Positions 19,239 to 29,181 of a stretch of 64,000 nucleotides of DNA are shown piece by piece (the stretch's first letter is position 1; every line of letters begins with the position of its first letter). The notes beneath the pieces are model-generated. The model searched no databases and had not been told where the DNA came from. It was given only the letters and a program-made list of their open reading frames with translations. The translations under genes were made by a program, and so were the position numbers. The stretch is from Enterobacter pseudoroggenkampii (GTDB taxonomy: Bacteria > Pseudomonadota > Gammaproteobacteria > Enterobacterales > Enterobacteriaceae): contig NZ_JAPMLV010000001.1 of NCBI RefSeq assembly GCF_026420145.1, positions 806,001-870,000 of the forward strand, written 5' to 3'.

Positions 19239-22200
19239 TTAGCCGATTGTCATCAGGCTGGCGTTACCGCCTGCCGCCGCGGTATTGACGCTGAGCGAGC
19301 GCTCTACATACAGGCGTTCCAGCAGCAGGTTGGTTTCCCCACGGGCGAAGCCCTGTACCGAAACAATCGGCCCGCTGCGGGCCGCAACCTGCTCGCAGAG
19401 TTCGCGCAGCTGGTCGGAATCACCGTGATAAATCACCGCATCAAACGGCTGCGTCAGCAGCGCATCGGCTTTCGCGAAGTGAATGCGGGCCGAGACCGCT
19501 TTCGGCAGCTGTTTGGCGAGATCGCGATGCAGCGCATCGTCCGGCCACAGCACTTCACACCCGGTTGCCATCGCGGCAGCCAGCTGCACCAGCGCGTCCT
19601 GCTCGTTATCGGCCACGCACAGTACGCGTTCGCGCGGCATCAGCGTCCAGGTGTTGCGCTCGCCGGTCGGCCCCGGCAGCAGACGCTGGGTGCCGGCCTG
19701 TGCCAGCTCGCCGTACTGCTGCGCAACGGCACGCAGCTCAGGACGTTTCTCCGCCCAGGCGATCAGGGCCTCCAGCGGCTGCGTCAGTACGGTTTTCAGC
19801 TGTGCATCCACCGGATACTCCGCATCCTGACGTGCCAGGGTGACGCCCAGCGCGTTCTCCGGACGGTTCGCCAGCAGACGGTACAGGTAGAGCGGACCAC
19901 CCGCTTTCGGGCCGGTGCCGGAGAGGCCTTCACCGCCGAACGGCTGCACGCCCACGACCGCGCCAACCATGTTGCGGTTAACGTACAGGTTGCCCACTTT
20001 GGCGCTGCCGGTTACCTGCGCGATGGTCTCGTCGATACGGGTATGTACGCCGAGCGTCAGGCCATAGCCGGAGGCGTTGATCTGCTCAACCAGCTCGTTG
20101 AGGTTGTTACGGTTGTAGCGCACCACGTGCAGCACCGGACCGAAGACCTCTTTTTTCAGCTCGTCGAAGCTTGCCAGCTCGATAAGCGTAGGCGGCACAA
20201 AGGTGCCGGAACGCCACTCGCGGGCATCTTCGCTGTTGTCTCGCACCGCCTGGAACACCGGACGGCCTTTCGCGCGCATGGCCTGAATGTGGTTTTCAAT
20301 ATTGGCTTTGGCTTCCGCGTCGATCACCGGCCCGATGTCGGTGGTGAGACGGCCCGGGTTGCCCATGCGACATTCGGCCATCGCGCCGCGCAGCATCTTC
20401 AGCGTGTGGTCCGCCACGTCATCCTGCAGGCACAGCACGCGCAGGGCGGAGCAGCGCTGACCGGCGCTGTCGAAGGCGGAGGCCAGTACGTCAACCACCA
20501 CCTGCTCGGTGAGGGCGGAGGAGTCAACGATCATGGCGTTCATGCCGCCGGTTTCCGCGATGAGCGGAGTAGGACGACCCTGTGCATCCAGACGAGTGGC
20601 AATGTTGCGCTGCAGCAGCGAGGCCACTTCGGTCGAACCGGTAAACATCACGCCGCGCACGCGGTTATCAGAGGTCAGTTTGGCGCCCACGGTTTCACCG
20701 CGGCCCGGCAGCAGCTGGACCACGCCCGCCGGTACGCCGGCTTCCAGAAGAATGTTGATGCCCTGTGCGGCAATCAGCGGGGTCTGCTCTGCCGGTTTTG
20801 CCAGCACGCTGTTGCCTGCGGCAAGCGCGGCGGCAATCTGACCGGTGAAGATCGCCAGCGGGAAGTTCCACGGGCTGATACAGACGACCGGACCGAGCGG
20901 ACGGTGGGTTTCGTTGTCGAAATCATCGCGCACCTGACCGGCGTAGTAGTGCAGGAAGTCGACCGCCTCGCGCACTTCGGCGATGGCGTTGCTGAAGGTT
21001 TTACCCGCTTCGCGCACCAGAATACCGATGAGCGACTGCATCTGATCTTCCATCAGCACCGCCGCGCGCTCCAGAATGGCGGCACGCTCCTGCGGCGGCG
21101 TGGCGAACCAGATAGGGGCGTTATTCACCGCGCTGTCCAGCGCCTGATCCACTTCCGCATCGGTGGCTTCACGCACGTAGCCGACGATATCTTTTGGCTC
21201 TGCCGGGTTGATAACAGGCTGCATGTCGCCGTCAGCAGCGGGCTGCTCCAGCATCGGTTTGGCCTGCCACTTCTGCAATGCGCTGTTGAGCAGGGCAGAG
21301 GAGAGGGATGCCAGACGGTGTTCGTTGGCGAGATCCAGGCCCGCCGAGTTAACGCGACCTTTGCCGTACAGCTCGCGCGGCAGGGCAATCTTCGGATGCG
21401 GCAGGCCAATCTGGCCTTCCTGGGCCGCCATCTTCTCTACGGCCTGCACCGGGTCGGCGACCAGCTCGTCCAGCGGCAGCGTGGTGTCGGCGATGCGGTT
21501 AACGAAGGAGGTGTTCGCGCCGTTTTCCAGCAGTCGACGCACCAGGTATGCCAGCAGGGTTTCGTGGGTTCCCACCGGGGCGTAAATACGGCACGGACGG
21601 TTCAGCTTGCCGTCAGCCACTTTACCGGTGACCTGCTCGTACAGCGGTTCGCCCATGCCGTGCAGGCACTGGAACTCGTACTGGCCCGGATAGTAGTTCT
21701 GTCCCGCCAGGCTGTAGATTGCCGCCAGGGTGTGGGCATTGTGGGTGGCGAACTGCGGATAGATCAGGTTCGGCACGCCGAGCAGCTTTTTCGCGCAGGC
21801 GAGGTAAGAGACGTCGGTATAGACCTTGCGGGTATAGACCGGATAGCCTTCCAGCCCTTCCATCTGGGCGCGTTTGATTTCGCTGTCCCAGTAGGCCCCT
21901 TTCACCAGACGGATCATCAGGCGACGGCGGCTGCGGCTGGCCAGGTCAATCAGGTAATCAATGACGAACGGGCAGCGCTTCTGGTAGGCCTGGATAACGA
22001 AGCCGATGCCGTTCCAGCCCGCCAGCTCCGGCTCGAAGCACAGTTTTTCCAGCAGGTCGAGGGAGATCTCCAGACGGTCGGCCTCTTCGGCGTCGATGTT
22101 GATGCCGATGTCATACTGGCGCGCCAGCAGGGTCAGGGACTTCAGGCGCGGGTAGAGCTCTTCCATCACCCGGTCGTACTGCGCGCGGCTGTAGCGCGGG

Positions 22201-23201
22201 TGCAGGGCGGAAAGCTTAATCGAGATGCCCGGGCCTTCATAAATACCGCGACCGTTGGACGCTTTACCGATGGCGTGGATCGCCTGCTGGTAAGAGACCA
22301 TATAGGCCTGCGCGTCGGCGGCGGTCAGGGCCGCTTCGCCGAGCATGTCGTACGAGTAGCGGAAACCTTTATCTTCCAGCTTGCGGGCGTTCGCCAGCGC
22401 TTCGGCAATGGTTTCCCCGGTGACGAACTGCTCGCCCATCAGACGCATCGCCATGTCCACACCTTTGCGGATCAGCGGCTCGCCGCTCTTGCCGATGATG
22501 CGGTTCAGGGAGCGTGACAGGTTGGCTTCGTTATGGGTCGAGACCAGCTTGCCGGTAAACAGCAGGCCCCAGGTCGCCGCGTTAACGAACAGCGACGGGC
22601 TGCGGCCAATGTGGGAATGCCAGTTACCGTTGCTGATCTTGTCGCGGATCAGCGCGTCGCGGGTGGCTTTATCCGGAATACGCAGCAGCGCTTCCGCCAG
22701 GCACATCAGCGCCACGCCTTCCTGTGAGGAGAGGGAAAATTCCTGCAGCAGACCCTGAACCATCCCGGCGCGGCCGGTGGCGGTCTTCTGGTTACGCAGT
22801 TTGTCAGCCAGCTGGTACGCCAGGCTGTGCGCCTGGGCAGCAACGGCTTCCGGCAGGCGAGCCTGCTCCAGCAGCATCGGCACGGCGTCGGTTTCGGCGC
22901 GGCGGTACGCGCCGGTGATGCCGGCACGGCTGACGGACTGCGGCAGGATCTGCTCGGCAAATTCAAGGAACGGCTGATGGCTCTCGTCGCCAGCGGCTGG
23001 CGCTTCCTCGCTTTCGTTCGCTGCACCGGCCAGCAGGGCAGGCAGCTCCGGCAGCCCCTCGTCGCTCTCGAGTCTTTCGAGATAGTTAAAAATCGCCTGC
23101 TTAATTAACCAGTGCGGCGTGCGGTCAATGCGGGTTGCTGCGGTCTTAATCCGTTCGCGGGTTGCGTCATCCAGCTTAACCCCCATGGTGGTCATACCCA
23201 T
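19239..23201 (-). CDS. putA: Bifunctional proline dehydrogenase / P5C dehydrogenase and repressor
   Basis: A 1320-residue trifunctional flavoenzyme, the same size as E. coli PutA. Residues about 5-50 form the ribbon-helix-helix DNA-binding domain (MGVKLDDATRERIK). About 90-570 hold the alpha and proline dehydrogenase domains with the FAD barrel (GISIKLSALHPRYS, MIRLVKGAYWDSEIK). About 640-1120 hold the aldehyde dehydrogenase with FTGSTEVA, the catalytic cysteine in AGQRCSALR and PFGGEGLSGTGPKAGG. The rest is the C-terminal membrane-associated domain. It oxidises proline to glutamate at the membrane, and without proline it represses putA and putP at GTTGCA sites upstream. Confidence 0.97.
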   Translation of the reverse strand: MGMTTMGVKLDDATRERIKTAATRIDRTPHWLIKQAIFNYLERLESDEGLPELPALLAGAANESEEAPAAGDESHQPFLEFAEQILPQSVSRAGITGAYRRAETDAVPMLLEQARLPEAVAAQAHSLAYQLADKLRNQKTATGRAGMVQGLLQEFSLSSQEGVALMCLAEALLRIPDKATRDALIRDKISNGNWHSHIGRSPSLFVNAATWGLLFTGKLVSTHNEANLSRSLNRIIGKSGEPLIRKGVDMAMRLMGEQFVTGETIAEALANARKLEDKGFRYSYDMLGEAALTAADAQAYMVSYQQAIHAIGKASNGRGIYEGPGISIKLSALHPRYSRAQYDRVMEELYPRLKSLTLLARQYDIGINIDAEEADRLEISLDLLEKLCFEPELAGWNGIGFVIQAYQKRCPFVIDYLIDLASRSRRRLMIRLVKGAYWDSEIKRAQMEGLEGYPVYTRKVYTDVSYLACAKKLLGVPNLIYPQFATHNAHTLAAIYSLAGQNYYPGQYEFQCLHGMGEPLYEQVTGKVADGKLNRPCRIYAPVGTHETLLAYLVRRLLENGANTSFVNRIADTTLPLDELVADPVQAVEKMAAQEGQIGLPHPKIALPRELYGKGRVNSAGLDLANEHRLASLSSALLNSALQKWQAKPMLEQPAADGDMQPVINPAEPKDIVGYVREATDAEVDQALDSAVNNAPIWFATPPQERAAILERAAVLMEDQMQSLIGILVREAGKTFSNAIAEVREAVDFLHYYAGQVRDDFDNETHRPLGPVVCISPWNFPLAIFTGQIAAALAAGNSVLAKPAEQTPLIAAQGINILLEAGVPAGVVQLLPGRGETVGAKLTSDNRVRGVMFTGSTEVASLLQRNIATRLDAQGRPTPLIAETGGMNAMIVDSSALTEQVVVDVLASAFDSAGQRCSALRVLCLQDDVADHTLKMLRGAMAECRMGNPGRLTTDIGPVIDAEAKANIENHIQAMRAKGRPVFQAVRDNSEDAREWRSGTFVPPTLIELASFDELKKEVFGPVLHVVRYNRNNLNELVEQINASGYGLTLGVHTRIDETIAQVTGSAKVGNLYVNRNMVGAVVGVQPFGGEGLSGTGPKAGGPLYLYRLLANRPENALGVTLARQDAEYPVDAQLKTVLTQPLEALIAWAEKRPELRAVAQQYGELAQAGTQRLLPGPTGERNTWTLMPRERVLCVADNEQDALVQLAAAMATGCEVLWPDDALHRDLAKQLPKAVSARIHFAKADALLTQPFDAVIYHGDSDQLRELCEQVAARSGPIVSVQGFARGETNLLLERLYVERSLSVNTAAAGGNASLMTIG

Positions 23202-23259
23202 GCCAAAGCTCCTGTTGTGCTTTCATCGTGTTTGGTCGTTAGCGTGAAATATCCACCAT

Positions 23260-23436
23260 GTTGCAACTTTGTGCAACCGTGTTAAATGTGACCTGGTTTG
23301 CAACCCGGGAAATGAATGAATTGTTAACGGGTGGTTAGCTGGAAAAACATGCTGCCTTTGTCCCGGGAAGCCTGTTTTTATGCGGGAGTTAACACTTTTA
23401 AAAGGTGCAACCCGTAAAAGCGTGAGCGAGTGCAAC
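23260..23436. promoter_or_regulatory. Cluster of five PutA operators (GTTGCA)
   Basis: The PutA recognition hexamer GTTGCA (or TGCAAC on the other strand) occurs at 23260-23265, 23272-23277, 23299-23304, 23406-23411 and 23431-23436 in the 423-bp gap between divergent putA and putP. Two sites lie close to putA and two are paired about 190 bp before putP. This is the established autoregulatory layout. The rest of the gap holds the two promoters. Confidence 0.88.
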
Positions 23437-23624
23437 CTATAGGAAACTCGTATCAAGCCGGGGATGAAATTGATGTAAATGCAGTGTTAAATCGTTTGTC
23501 AGCGGAGGGCGCATACGGCAGGATAGCGCGCCTCACCGAAACACAAGATACCGTCACCACGTTCCGGTGATCATATAACAAGGCAACCCGGACGGTTGTC
23601 GCTCGACACTTTTGGAGAATTTGA

Positions 23625-25133
23625 ATGGCTATTAGCACACCGATGCTGGTGACATTTCTCGTTTATATATTTGGCATGATCCTGATAGGGTTTTTGGCGT
23701 GGCGTTCAACGAAAAACTTTGACGACTACATTCTGGGCGGACGCAGTTTAGGCCCAATGGTGACCGCACTCTCTGCGGGCGCTTCCGACATGAGCGGCTG
23801 GCTGCTGATGGGGCTTCCGGGCGCGATTTTCATTTCCGGTATCTCGGAAAGCTGGATTGCCATCGGTCTGACCGTCGGTGCATGGATCAACTGGAAGCTG
23901 GTGGCAGGCCGTCTGCGCGTGCACACCGAGGCCAACAACAACGCTCTGACGCTGCCGGATTACTTCACCGGACGCTTTGAAGATAACAGCCGCGTTCTGC
24001 GTATTATCTCGGCGGTGGTGATCCTGGTATTCTTCACCATCTACTGTGCCTCCGGCATCGTGGCCGGTGCGCGCCTGTTCGAAAGCACCTTCGGCATGAG
24101 CTACGAAACTGCCCTGTGGGCCGGTGCGGCGGCAACCATCCTCTATACCTTCGTGGGCGGCTTCCTGGCCGTAAGCTGGACCGACACCGTGCAGGCGAGC
24201 CTGATGATCTTCGCCCTGATCCTGACCCCGGTGATTGTGATTTTCACCGTTGGCGGCTTTGGCGATTCGCTGGAAGTGATCAAGCAGAAGAGCATCGAAA
24301 ACGTCGACATGCTGAAAGGGCTGAACTTTGTCGCCATCGTCTCCCTGATGGGCTGGGGTCTGGGCTACTTCGGTCAGCCGCACATCCTGGCGCGCTTTAT
24401 GGCGGCGGATTCTCACCATACCATCGTTCATGCGCGCCGCATCAGTATGACGTGGATGATTCTGTGTCTGGCGGGCGCGTGTGCGGTCGGCTTCTTCGGT
24501 ATTGCCTACTTCAGCAATCACCCGGCGCAGGCGGGCGCGGTAAACCAGAACGCCGAGCGCGTGTTTATCGAGCTGGCGCAGATTCTGTTTAACCCGTGGA
24601 TTGCCGGTATTCTGCTCTCCGCGATCCTGGCGGCGGTGATGTCCACCCTGAGCTGCCAGCTGCTGGTCTGCTCCAGTGCGATCACCGAAGACCTCTATAA
24701 GGCCTTCCTGCGCAAGGGCGCGAGCCAGAAAGAGCTGGTATGGGTAGGGCGCTTTATGGTGCTGCTGGTGGCGCTGATTGCGATTGCGCTGGCGGCCAAC
24801 CCGGAAAACCGCGTGCTGGGTCTCGTGAGCTACGCGTGGGCGGGCTTTGGTGCGGCATTTGGTCCGGTCGTGCTGTTCTCCGTCATGTGGTCACGTATGA
24901 CCCGTAACGGCGCGCTGGCGGGAATGATTATCGGTGCGCTGACCGTTATCGTCTGGAAACAGTTCGCGTGGCTGGGCCTGTACGAAATCATCCCAGGCTT
25001 CATCTTCGGCAGCATCGGTATCGTGGTCTTCAGCCTGCTGGGTAAAGCACCGTCTGCCTCCATGCAGAAACGCTTTGCGGAAGCAGACGCGCACTACCAC
25101 TCCGCACCGCCGTCTAAGCTGCAGCCGGAATAA
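23625..25133 (+). CDS. putP: Sodium/proline symporter
   Basis: A 502-residue SSS-family symporter, the same length as E. coli PutP, with 13 membrane segments. Hallmarks are ILGGRSLGPMVTALSAGASDMSGWLLMG in the N-terminal third (holding the Na+-binding DMSGW residues) and SAILAAVMSTLSCQLLVCSS near residue 335. It imports proline for PutA and osmotic use. It is divergent from putA and controlled by the same operators. Confidence 0.97.
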   Translation: MAISTPMLVTFLVYIFGMILIGFLAWRSTKNFDDYILGGRSLGPMVTALSAGASDMSGWLLMGLPGAIFISGISESWIAIGLTVGAWINWKLVAGRLRVHTEANNNALTLPDYFTGRFEDNSRVLRIISAVVILVFFTIYCASGIVAGARLFESTFGMSYETALWAGAAATILYTFVGGFLAVSWTDTVQASLMIFALILTPVIVIFTVGGFGDSLEVIKQKSIENVDMLKGLNFVAIVSLMGWGLGYFGQPHILARFMAADSHHTIVHARRISMTWMILCLAGACAVGFFGIAYFSNHPAQAGAVNQNAERVFIELAQILFNPWIAGILLSAILAAVMSTLSCQLLVCSSAITEDLYKAFLRKGASQKELVWVGRFMVLLVALIAIALAANPENRVLGLVSYAWAGFGAAFGPVVLFSVMWSRMTRNGALAGMIIGALTVIVWKQFAWLGLYEIIPGFIFGSIGIVVFSLLGKAPSASMQKRFAEADAHYHSAPPSKLQPE

Positions 25134-25150
25134 TTCTCCCCTCACCCTAA

Positions 25151-25173
25151 CCCTCTCCCCAAAGGGGAGAGGG
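25151..25173. repeat. Intergenic hairpin repeat after putP
   Basis: CCCTCTCCCC-AAA-GGGGAGAGGG, a perfect short palindrome inside the common enterobacterial intergenic CCCTCACCCTAACCCTCTCCCC type. It probably also serves as a transcript end for putP. Confidence 0.65.
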
Positions 25174-25246
25174 AATAAACCTCTCTTGCTAAATTCTGCA
25201 ATTTACGTTGATATCGCTGTGCTTATAACAATGAGGATAGCGAAGC

Positions 25247-25666
25247 ATGACAATCAAAACAGGGTTAATGGCGGCGGCATTGTTGATGCTGGCGGGCTGC
25301 AACGCGCCATCGCAACATGCGGCGGTAGAAACCTGCAAAGCGGATAACCAGATGCAGCAAACCACGCTCTATTTCGGCTTAAACCGTCCTGCCGGGGCGC
25401 AGATCACCAGCAACGAATGGCAGCAGTTTGTTGACCAGGACGTGACGCCGCGCTTTCGCGATGGCTTAACGGTATTTGATGCCCGCGGACAGTGGCTGGG
25501 GAACGACGGAAAAGTGGCGCGTGAACCGAGCAAGGCGTTGATGCTGATCCACGGTAAAGATGCGCAGAGCGAGAAGAACATCGAAGCGTTGCGCGGGATT
25601 TATAAGTCACGCTTCGCGCAGGAGTCGGTAATGCGTGTCGATCAGCCGGTGTGCGTGCAGTTTTAA
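25247..25666 (+). CDS. DUF3574-type lipoprotein
   Basis: A 139-residue putative lipoprotein. The lipobox LMLAGC puts the modified cysteine at about residue 18. The mature domain resembles DUF3574: TTLYFGLNRPAGAQITSNEWQQFVDQ, then VTPRFRDGLTVFDARGQW and a C-terminal QESVMRVDQPVCV with a cysteine that could pair with the CKAD cysteine. Function unknown. It lies alone downstream of putP and is followed by a hairpin at 25671. Confidence 0.75.
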   Translation: MTIKTGLMAAALLMLAGCNAPSQHAAVETCKADNQMQQTTLYFGLNRPAGAQITSNEWQQFVDQDVTPRFRDGLTVFDARGQWLGNDGKVAREPSKALMLIHGKDAQSEKNIEALRGIYKSRFAQESVMRVDQPVCVQF

Positions 25667-25670
25667 TGAA

Positions 25671-25692
25671 AACGGCGGGATAACCCGCCGTT
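25671..25692. terminator. Hairpin terminator after the DUF3574 gene
   Basis: AACGGCGGG-ATAA-CCCGCCGTT followed by GTTGT, just after the lipoprotein stop; the T-run is weak. Confidence 0.65.
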
Positions 25693-25700
25693 GTTGTATC

Positions 25701-25731
25701 GTAGGCCCGCGCAAGCGAAGCGCCACCCGGC
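25701..25731. repeat. REP-type palindrome
   Basis: GTAGGCCCGCGCAAGCGAAG followed by CGCCACCCGGC: the same type as the repeats at 4097, 37135 and 51613, between convergent genes. Confidence 0.75.
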
Positions 25732-25738
25732 ACAAAAC

Positions 25739-26923
25739 TTACAGCACCAACCCCGCAAAGCTCGCCGACAGCAGGCTCACCAGGGTCGCACCATACACCA
25801 GACGCAGACCAAACCGCGATACCACGTTACCCTGCTGCTCGTTCAGGCCCTTAATCGCCCCGGCCACGATGCCGATGGAGGCGAAGTTCGCGAACGACAC
25901 CAGGAAGACGGATAAAATGCCCAGCCCGCGCGGGGACATCTGGTGCGCTATTTTTTGCAGCTCAATCATCGCCACAAATTCATTCGCCACCAGCTTGGTT
26001 GCCATAATGCTGCCCGCGTTTAAGGCATCGCTCAGCGGAATCCCCACTAGCCATGCCAGGGGATAAAATACATAGCCGAGGATCTGCTGGAAGCTCATGC
26101 CAAATACGCTGGAGAAGAGGGCGTTAACGGCACTAATAAGCGCGATAAAACCAATCAGCATCGCCAGAATAATCATCGCCACCTTAAAACCGGCCAGAAT
26201 ATACTCGCCAAGCATCTCGAAGAAGCTCTGCGATTCATGCAGTTTTTCCAGTTTGATATCCGGCTCCGCTTCCGGGCGCGTCGGGTTGATGACCGTGAGA
26301 ATAATAAAGGTGCTGAACATGTTCAGAATCAGCGCTGCGACGACAAATTTAGCGTCGAGCATGGTCATATACGCCCCGACAATCGACAGGGAGACCGTCG
26401 ACATCGCCGTGGCTGCCATGGTGAAGAGACGACGAGAGGAGAGATCGCCCAGAACGCCTTTGTAGGCAATGAAGTTTTCCGACTGGCCGAGGATCAGCGA
26501 ACTCACCGCGTTAAAGGATTCCAGCTTGCCCATACCGTTCAGTTTTGACAGCAGCGTACCGATTACCCGAATAAAAATCGGCAGGATCCGCCAGTGCTGA
26601 AGAATACCAATCAGCGCGGAAATAAAAATAATCGGGCAAAGTACGCCGAGGAAAATGAACGCCAGACCTTTTTCTCCCATGCCGCCAAAGACGAAATTGG
26701 TGCCTTCACCGGCAAATTTGAGCAGCGACTCAAAAAATCCTGAGACGTATTTAATCAGGAATAACCCGCTTTCGGCGTGCAGGAAAAAGAACGCCAGGGC
26801 AATTTCTATGACAATCAGCTGTAAAACAAAACGAATGCGAATTTTTCGGCGGTCGAAACTCACCAGCCAGGCAAGCGCGAGAATAATGACCAGCGCCAGC
26901 AGGAAATGGACAATTTTAAACAT
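25739..26923 (-). CDS. NupC-family concentrative nucleoside transporter
   Basis: A 394-residue inner-membrane symporter of the CNT family, close in sequence to E. coli NupC over its whole length. [29 protein letters not shown] and [13 protein letters not shown] are the conserved nucleoside- and cation-binding segments. It probably imports nucleosides with protons. The position between putP and efeU is not the usual nupC site, so this is likely a second, lineage-specific paralogue. The gene is divergent from efeU. Confidence 0.85.
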   Translation of the reverse strand: MFKIVHFLLALVIILALAWLVSFDRRKIRIRFVLQLIVIEIALAFFFLHAESGLFLIKYVSGFFESLLKFAGEGTNFVFGGMGEKGLAFIFLGVLCPIIFISALIGILQHWRILPIFIRVIGTLLSKLNGMGKLESFNAVSSLILGQSENFIAYKGVLGDLSSRRLFTMAATAMSTVSLSIVGAYMTMLDAKFVVAALILNMFSTFIILTVINPTRPEAEPDIKLEKLHESQSFFEMLGEYILAGFKVAMIILAMLIGFIALISAVNALFSSVFGMSFQQILGYVFYPLAWLVGIPLSDALNAGSIMATKLVANEFVAMIELQKIAHQMSPRGLGILSVFLVSFANFASIGIVAGAIKGLNEQQGNVVSRFGLRLVYGATLVSLLSASFAGLVL

Positions 26924-27099
26924 AATTTAATTTCACCAGGTGTTTGAGGCGGTTATTTAGCCACAGCCCTGAATCAGCGTAAATGGGCATTTTCGTTATA
27001 ACTTATAAACTTAACGATAACGCCTGAAACTATTATCAGGCTGGGCGTTTACAACTCGTTATCAAAACACCGCACATTTCGCTTGTGTTTCTTTCTGTC

Positions 27100-27120
27100 G
27101 TAATGATAATCACTATCACA
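27100..27120. promoter_or_regulatory. Fur box upstream of efeU
   Basis: GTAATGATAATCACTATCAC closely follows the Fur consensus GATAATGATAATCATTATC, with an intact GATAAT-C-A-CTATC core. It lies about 55 bp before the efeU start, consistent with iron repression of efeUOB. Confidence 0.8.
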
Positions 27121-27174
27121 AGAATTTACCTTTCTTTGCATCAGTTGACCGCGATAAACATTTAAGGTGTCGGC

Positions 27175-28008
27175 ATGTTTGTTCCATTTCTCATTATGTT
27201 ACGTGAAGGGCTCGAAGCCGCCCTTATCGTGAGCCTCATCGCCAGTTATCTGAAGCGAACCCAGCGCGGGCGCTGGATTGGCGTCATGTGGATCGGGGTA
27301 TTCCTTGCCGCGGCGCTCTGTCTGGGCCTCGGTATTCTCATCAACGAAACCACCGGCGAGTTTCCGCAGAAAGAGCAGGAGCTGTTTGAGGGTATCGTCG
27401 CCGTGATTGCGGTGGTGATCCTCACCTGGATGGTGTTCTGGATGCGTAAGGTCTCCCGTAACGTGAAGGTGCAGCTGGAGCAGGCGGTGGATAACGCGCT
27501 GCAAAAGGGCAATAACCACGGCTGGGCGCTCATTATGATGGTCTTTTTCGCCGTCGCGCGCGAAGGGCTGGAGTCTGTTTTCTTCCTGCTGGCGGCGTTT
27601 CAGCAGGATGTGGGGATCTGGCCGCCGCTGGGGGCCATGCTGGGCCTCGCCACGGCCGTGGTGCTCGGTTTTCTGCTGTACTGGGGCGGTATCCGCCTGA
27701 ACCTGGGCGCCTTCTTCAAGTGGACCAGCCTGTTTATTCTGCTGGTGGCCGCGGGTCTGGCGGCAGGGGCGATTCGCGCCTTCCATGAAGCGGGCCTGTG
27801 GAACCACTTCCAGGACGTGGCGTTCGACCTCAGCAACGTCCTCTCCACGCACTCTCTGACCGGCACCCTGCTCGAAGGTATCTTCGGCTATCAGGAAACG
27901 CCGAGCGTCAGCGAAGTGGCGATGTACTTTATTTATCTGGTTCCGGCGCTGGTGCTGTTCGCTATGCCGCCGCGTACCGGCACGCAGGCGTCGCGCGTTG
28001 CGCCGTAA
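27175..28008 (+). CDS. efeU: Ferrous iron permease EfeU
   Basis: A 277-residue inner-membrane iron permease of the OFeT/Ftr1 family with seven membrane segments. The two iron-binding REGLE motifs are visible: LREGLEAAL near residue 9 and AREGLESVF near residue 128. It takes up Fe2+ at low pH together with EfeO and EfeB. The reading frame is intact, unlike E. coli K-12, where it is frameshifted. A Fur box lies upstream and efeO follows after 40 bp. Confidence 0.94.
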   Translation: MFVPFLIMLREGLEAALIVSLIASYLKRTQRGRWIGVMWIGVFLAAALCLGLGILINETTGEFPQKEQELFEGIVAVIAVVILTWMVFWMRKVSRNVKVQLEQAVDNALQKGNNHGWALIMMVFFAVAREGLESVFFLLAAFQQDVGIWPPLGAMLGLATAVVLGFLLYWGGIRLNLGAFFKWTSLFILLVAAGLAAGAIRAFHEAGLWNHFQDVAFDLSNVLSTHSLTGTLLEGIFGYQETPSVSEVAMYFIYLVPALVLFAMPPRTGTQASRVAP

Positions 28009-28048
28009 TCTTAGATTTAGTTACAACATACTTTTAAAGGGAAGAGTC

Positions 28049-29176
28049 ATGGCAATTCAGTTCCGTCGTAGTGCGTTATGCGCAGGCATTGCCGCGCTGT
28101 TCGCTTCTGCATTCTCCGCCTGGGGCGCGGATGTTCCACAGGTAAAGGTCACCGTCAACGACAAGCAGTGCGAGCCGATGACCCTCACGGTGAACAGCGG
28201 CAAAACCCAGTTCATTATTCAGAACCACAGCCAGAAGGCGCTGGAGTGGGAGATCCTGAAAGGGGTTCTGGTGGTGGAGGAGCGTGAAAATATCGCCCCT
28301 GGCTTCAGCCAGAAGATGACCGCCAACCTGCAGCCGGGCGAGTATGAGATGACCTGCGGTCTGCTGACCAACCCTAAAGGGAAGCTGATCGTCAAAGGTG
28401 AAGCGACGGCCGATGCGGCGAAAGGCGCTGCGGTGCTGAGCCTGGGCGATGCGATTACCGCGTATAAAGCCTACGTCACCAAAGAGACGGCGGAGCTGGC
28501 GACGGCAACCAAAGCCTTTACCGATGCGGTGAAGGCCGGGGATATCGAAAAAGCGAAATCCCTCTATGCGCCAACCCGTCAGCATTACGAGCGCATCGAG
28601 CCGATCGCCGAGCTGTTCTCTGACCTTGATGGCAGCATTGACGCCCGCGAAGATGATTTCGAGCAGAAAGCGGCCGATCCGAAATTCACCGGTTTCCACC
28701 GTCTGGAGAAAGCCCTGTTTGGCGATAATTCTGCCAAAGGGATGGAGAAGTATGCCGACCAGCTGAACAGCGACGTGCTGGAGCTGCAAAAGCGCATCAG
28801 CGAGCTGGCCTTCCCGCCATCAAAAGTGGTGGGCGGTGCGGCCGGGCTGATTGAAGAAGTGGCCGCGAGCAAAATCAGCGGCGAAGAAGATCGCTACAGC
28901 CATACCGACCTGTGGGACTTCCAGGCTAACGTCGACGGCGCGCAGAAAATTGTTAACCTGCTGCGTCCTCAGCTGCAGAAAGAGAACGGCGAGCTGCTGG
29001 CCAAAGTGGATGCCAACTTCAAAAAGGTCGACACCATTCTGGCGAAGTACCGCACCAAAGACGGGTTTGAGACCTACGACAAGCTGACCGATGCCGACCG
29101 CAACGCGCTGAAAGGTCCGATCACCGCCCTGGCGGAAGATCTCTCTCTGCTGCGTGGCGTACTGGGTCTGGACTAA
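28049..29176 (+). CDS. efeO: Iron uptake protein EfeO (cupredoxin-imelysin)
   Basis: A 375-residue periplasmic protein with a signal peptide of about 26 residues (ending AWGAD). An N-terminal cupredoxin-like domain (residues 30-125, with [15 protein letters not shown]) precedes an imelysin/M75 domain with the iron-binding HYERIEP (HxxE) motif. It captures iron for EfeU. The start at 28049 has an AGGGAAGAG ribosome-binding site; an upstream in-frame ATG at 27998 lies inside efeU. efeB starts 6 bp after its stop. Confidence 0.94.
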   Translation: MAIQFRRSALCAGIAALFASAFSAWGADVPQVKVTVNDKQCEPMTLTVNSGKTQFIIQNHSQKALEWEILKGVLVVEERENIAPGFSQKMTANLQPGEYEMTCGLLTNPKGKLIVKGEATADAAKGAAVLSLGDAITAYKAYVTKETAELATATKAFTDAVKAGDIEKAKSLYAPTRQHYERIEPIAELFSDLDGSIDAREDDFEQKAADPKFTGFHRLEKALFGDNSAKGMEKYADQLNSDVLELQKRISELAFPPSKVVGGAAGLIEEVAASKISGEEDRYSHTDLWDFQANVDGAQKIVNLLRPQLQKENGELLAKVDANFKKVDTILAKYRTKDGFETYDKLTDADRNALKGPITALAEDLSLLRGVLGLD

Positions 29177-29181
29177 GCACG

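Noticed and set aside
19425..22517. A 1030-codon open frame antisense to putA
   Set aside because: It lies entirely opposite the conserved putA coding sequence; the residue mix (H, R, Q, G) is typical of the antisense shadow of a GC-rich gene, and there is no ribosome-binding site or domain.
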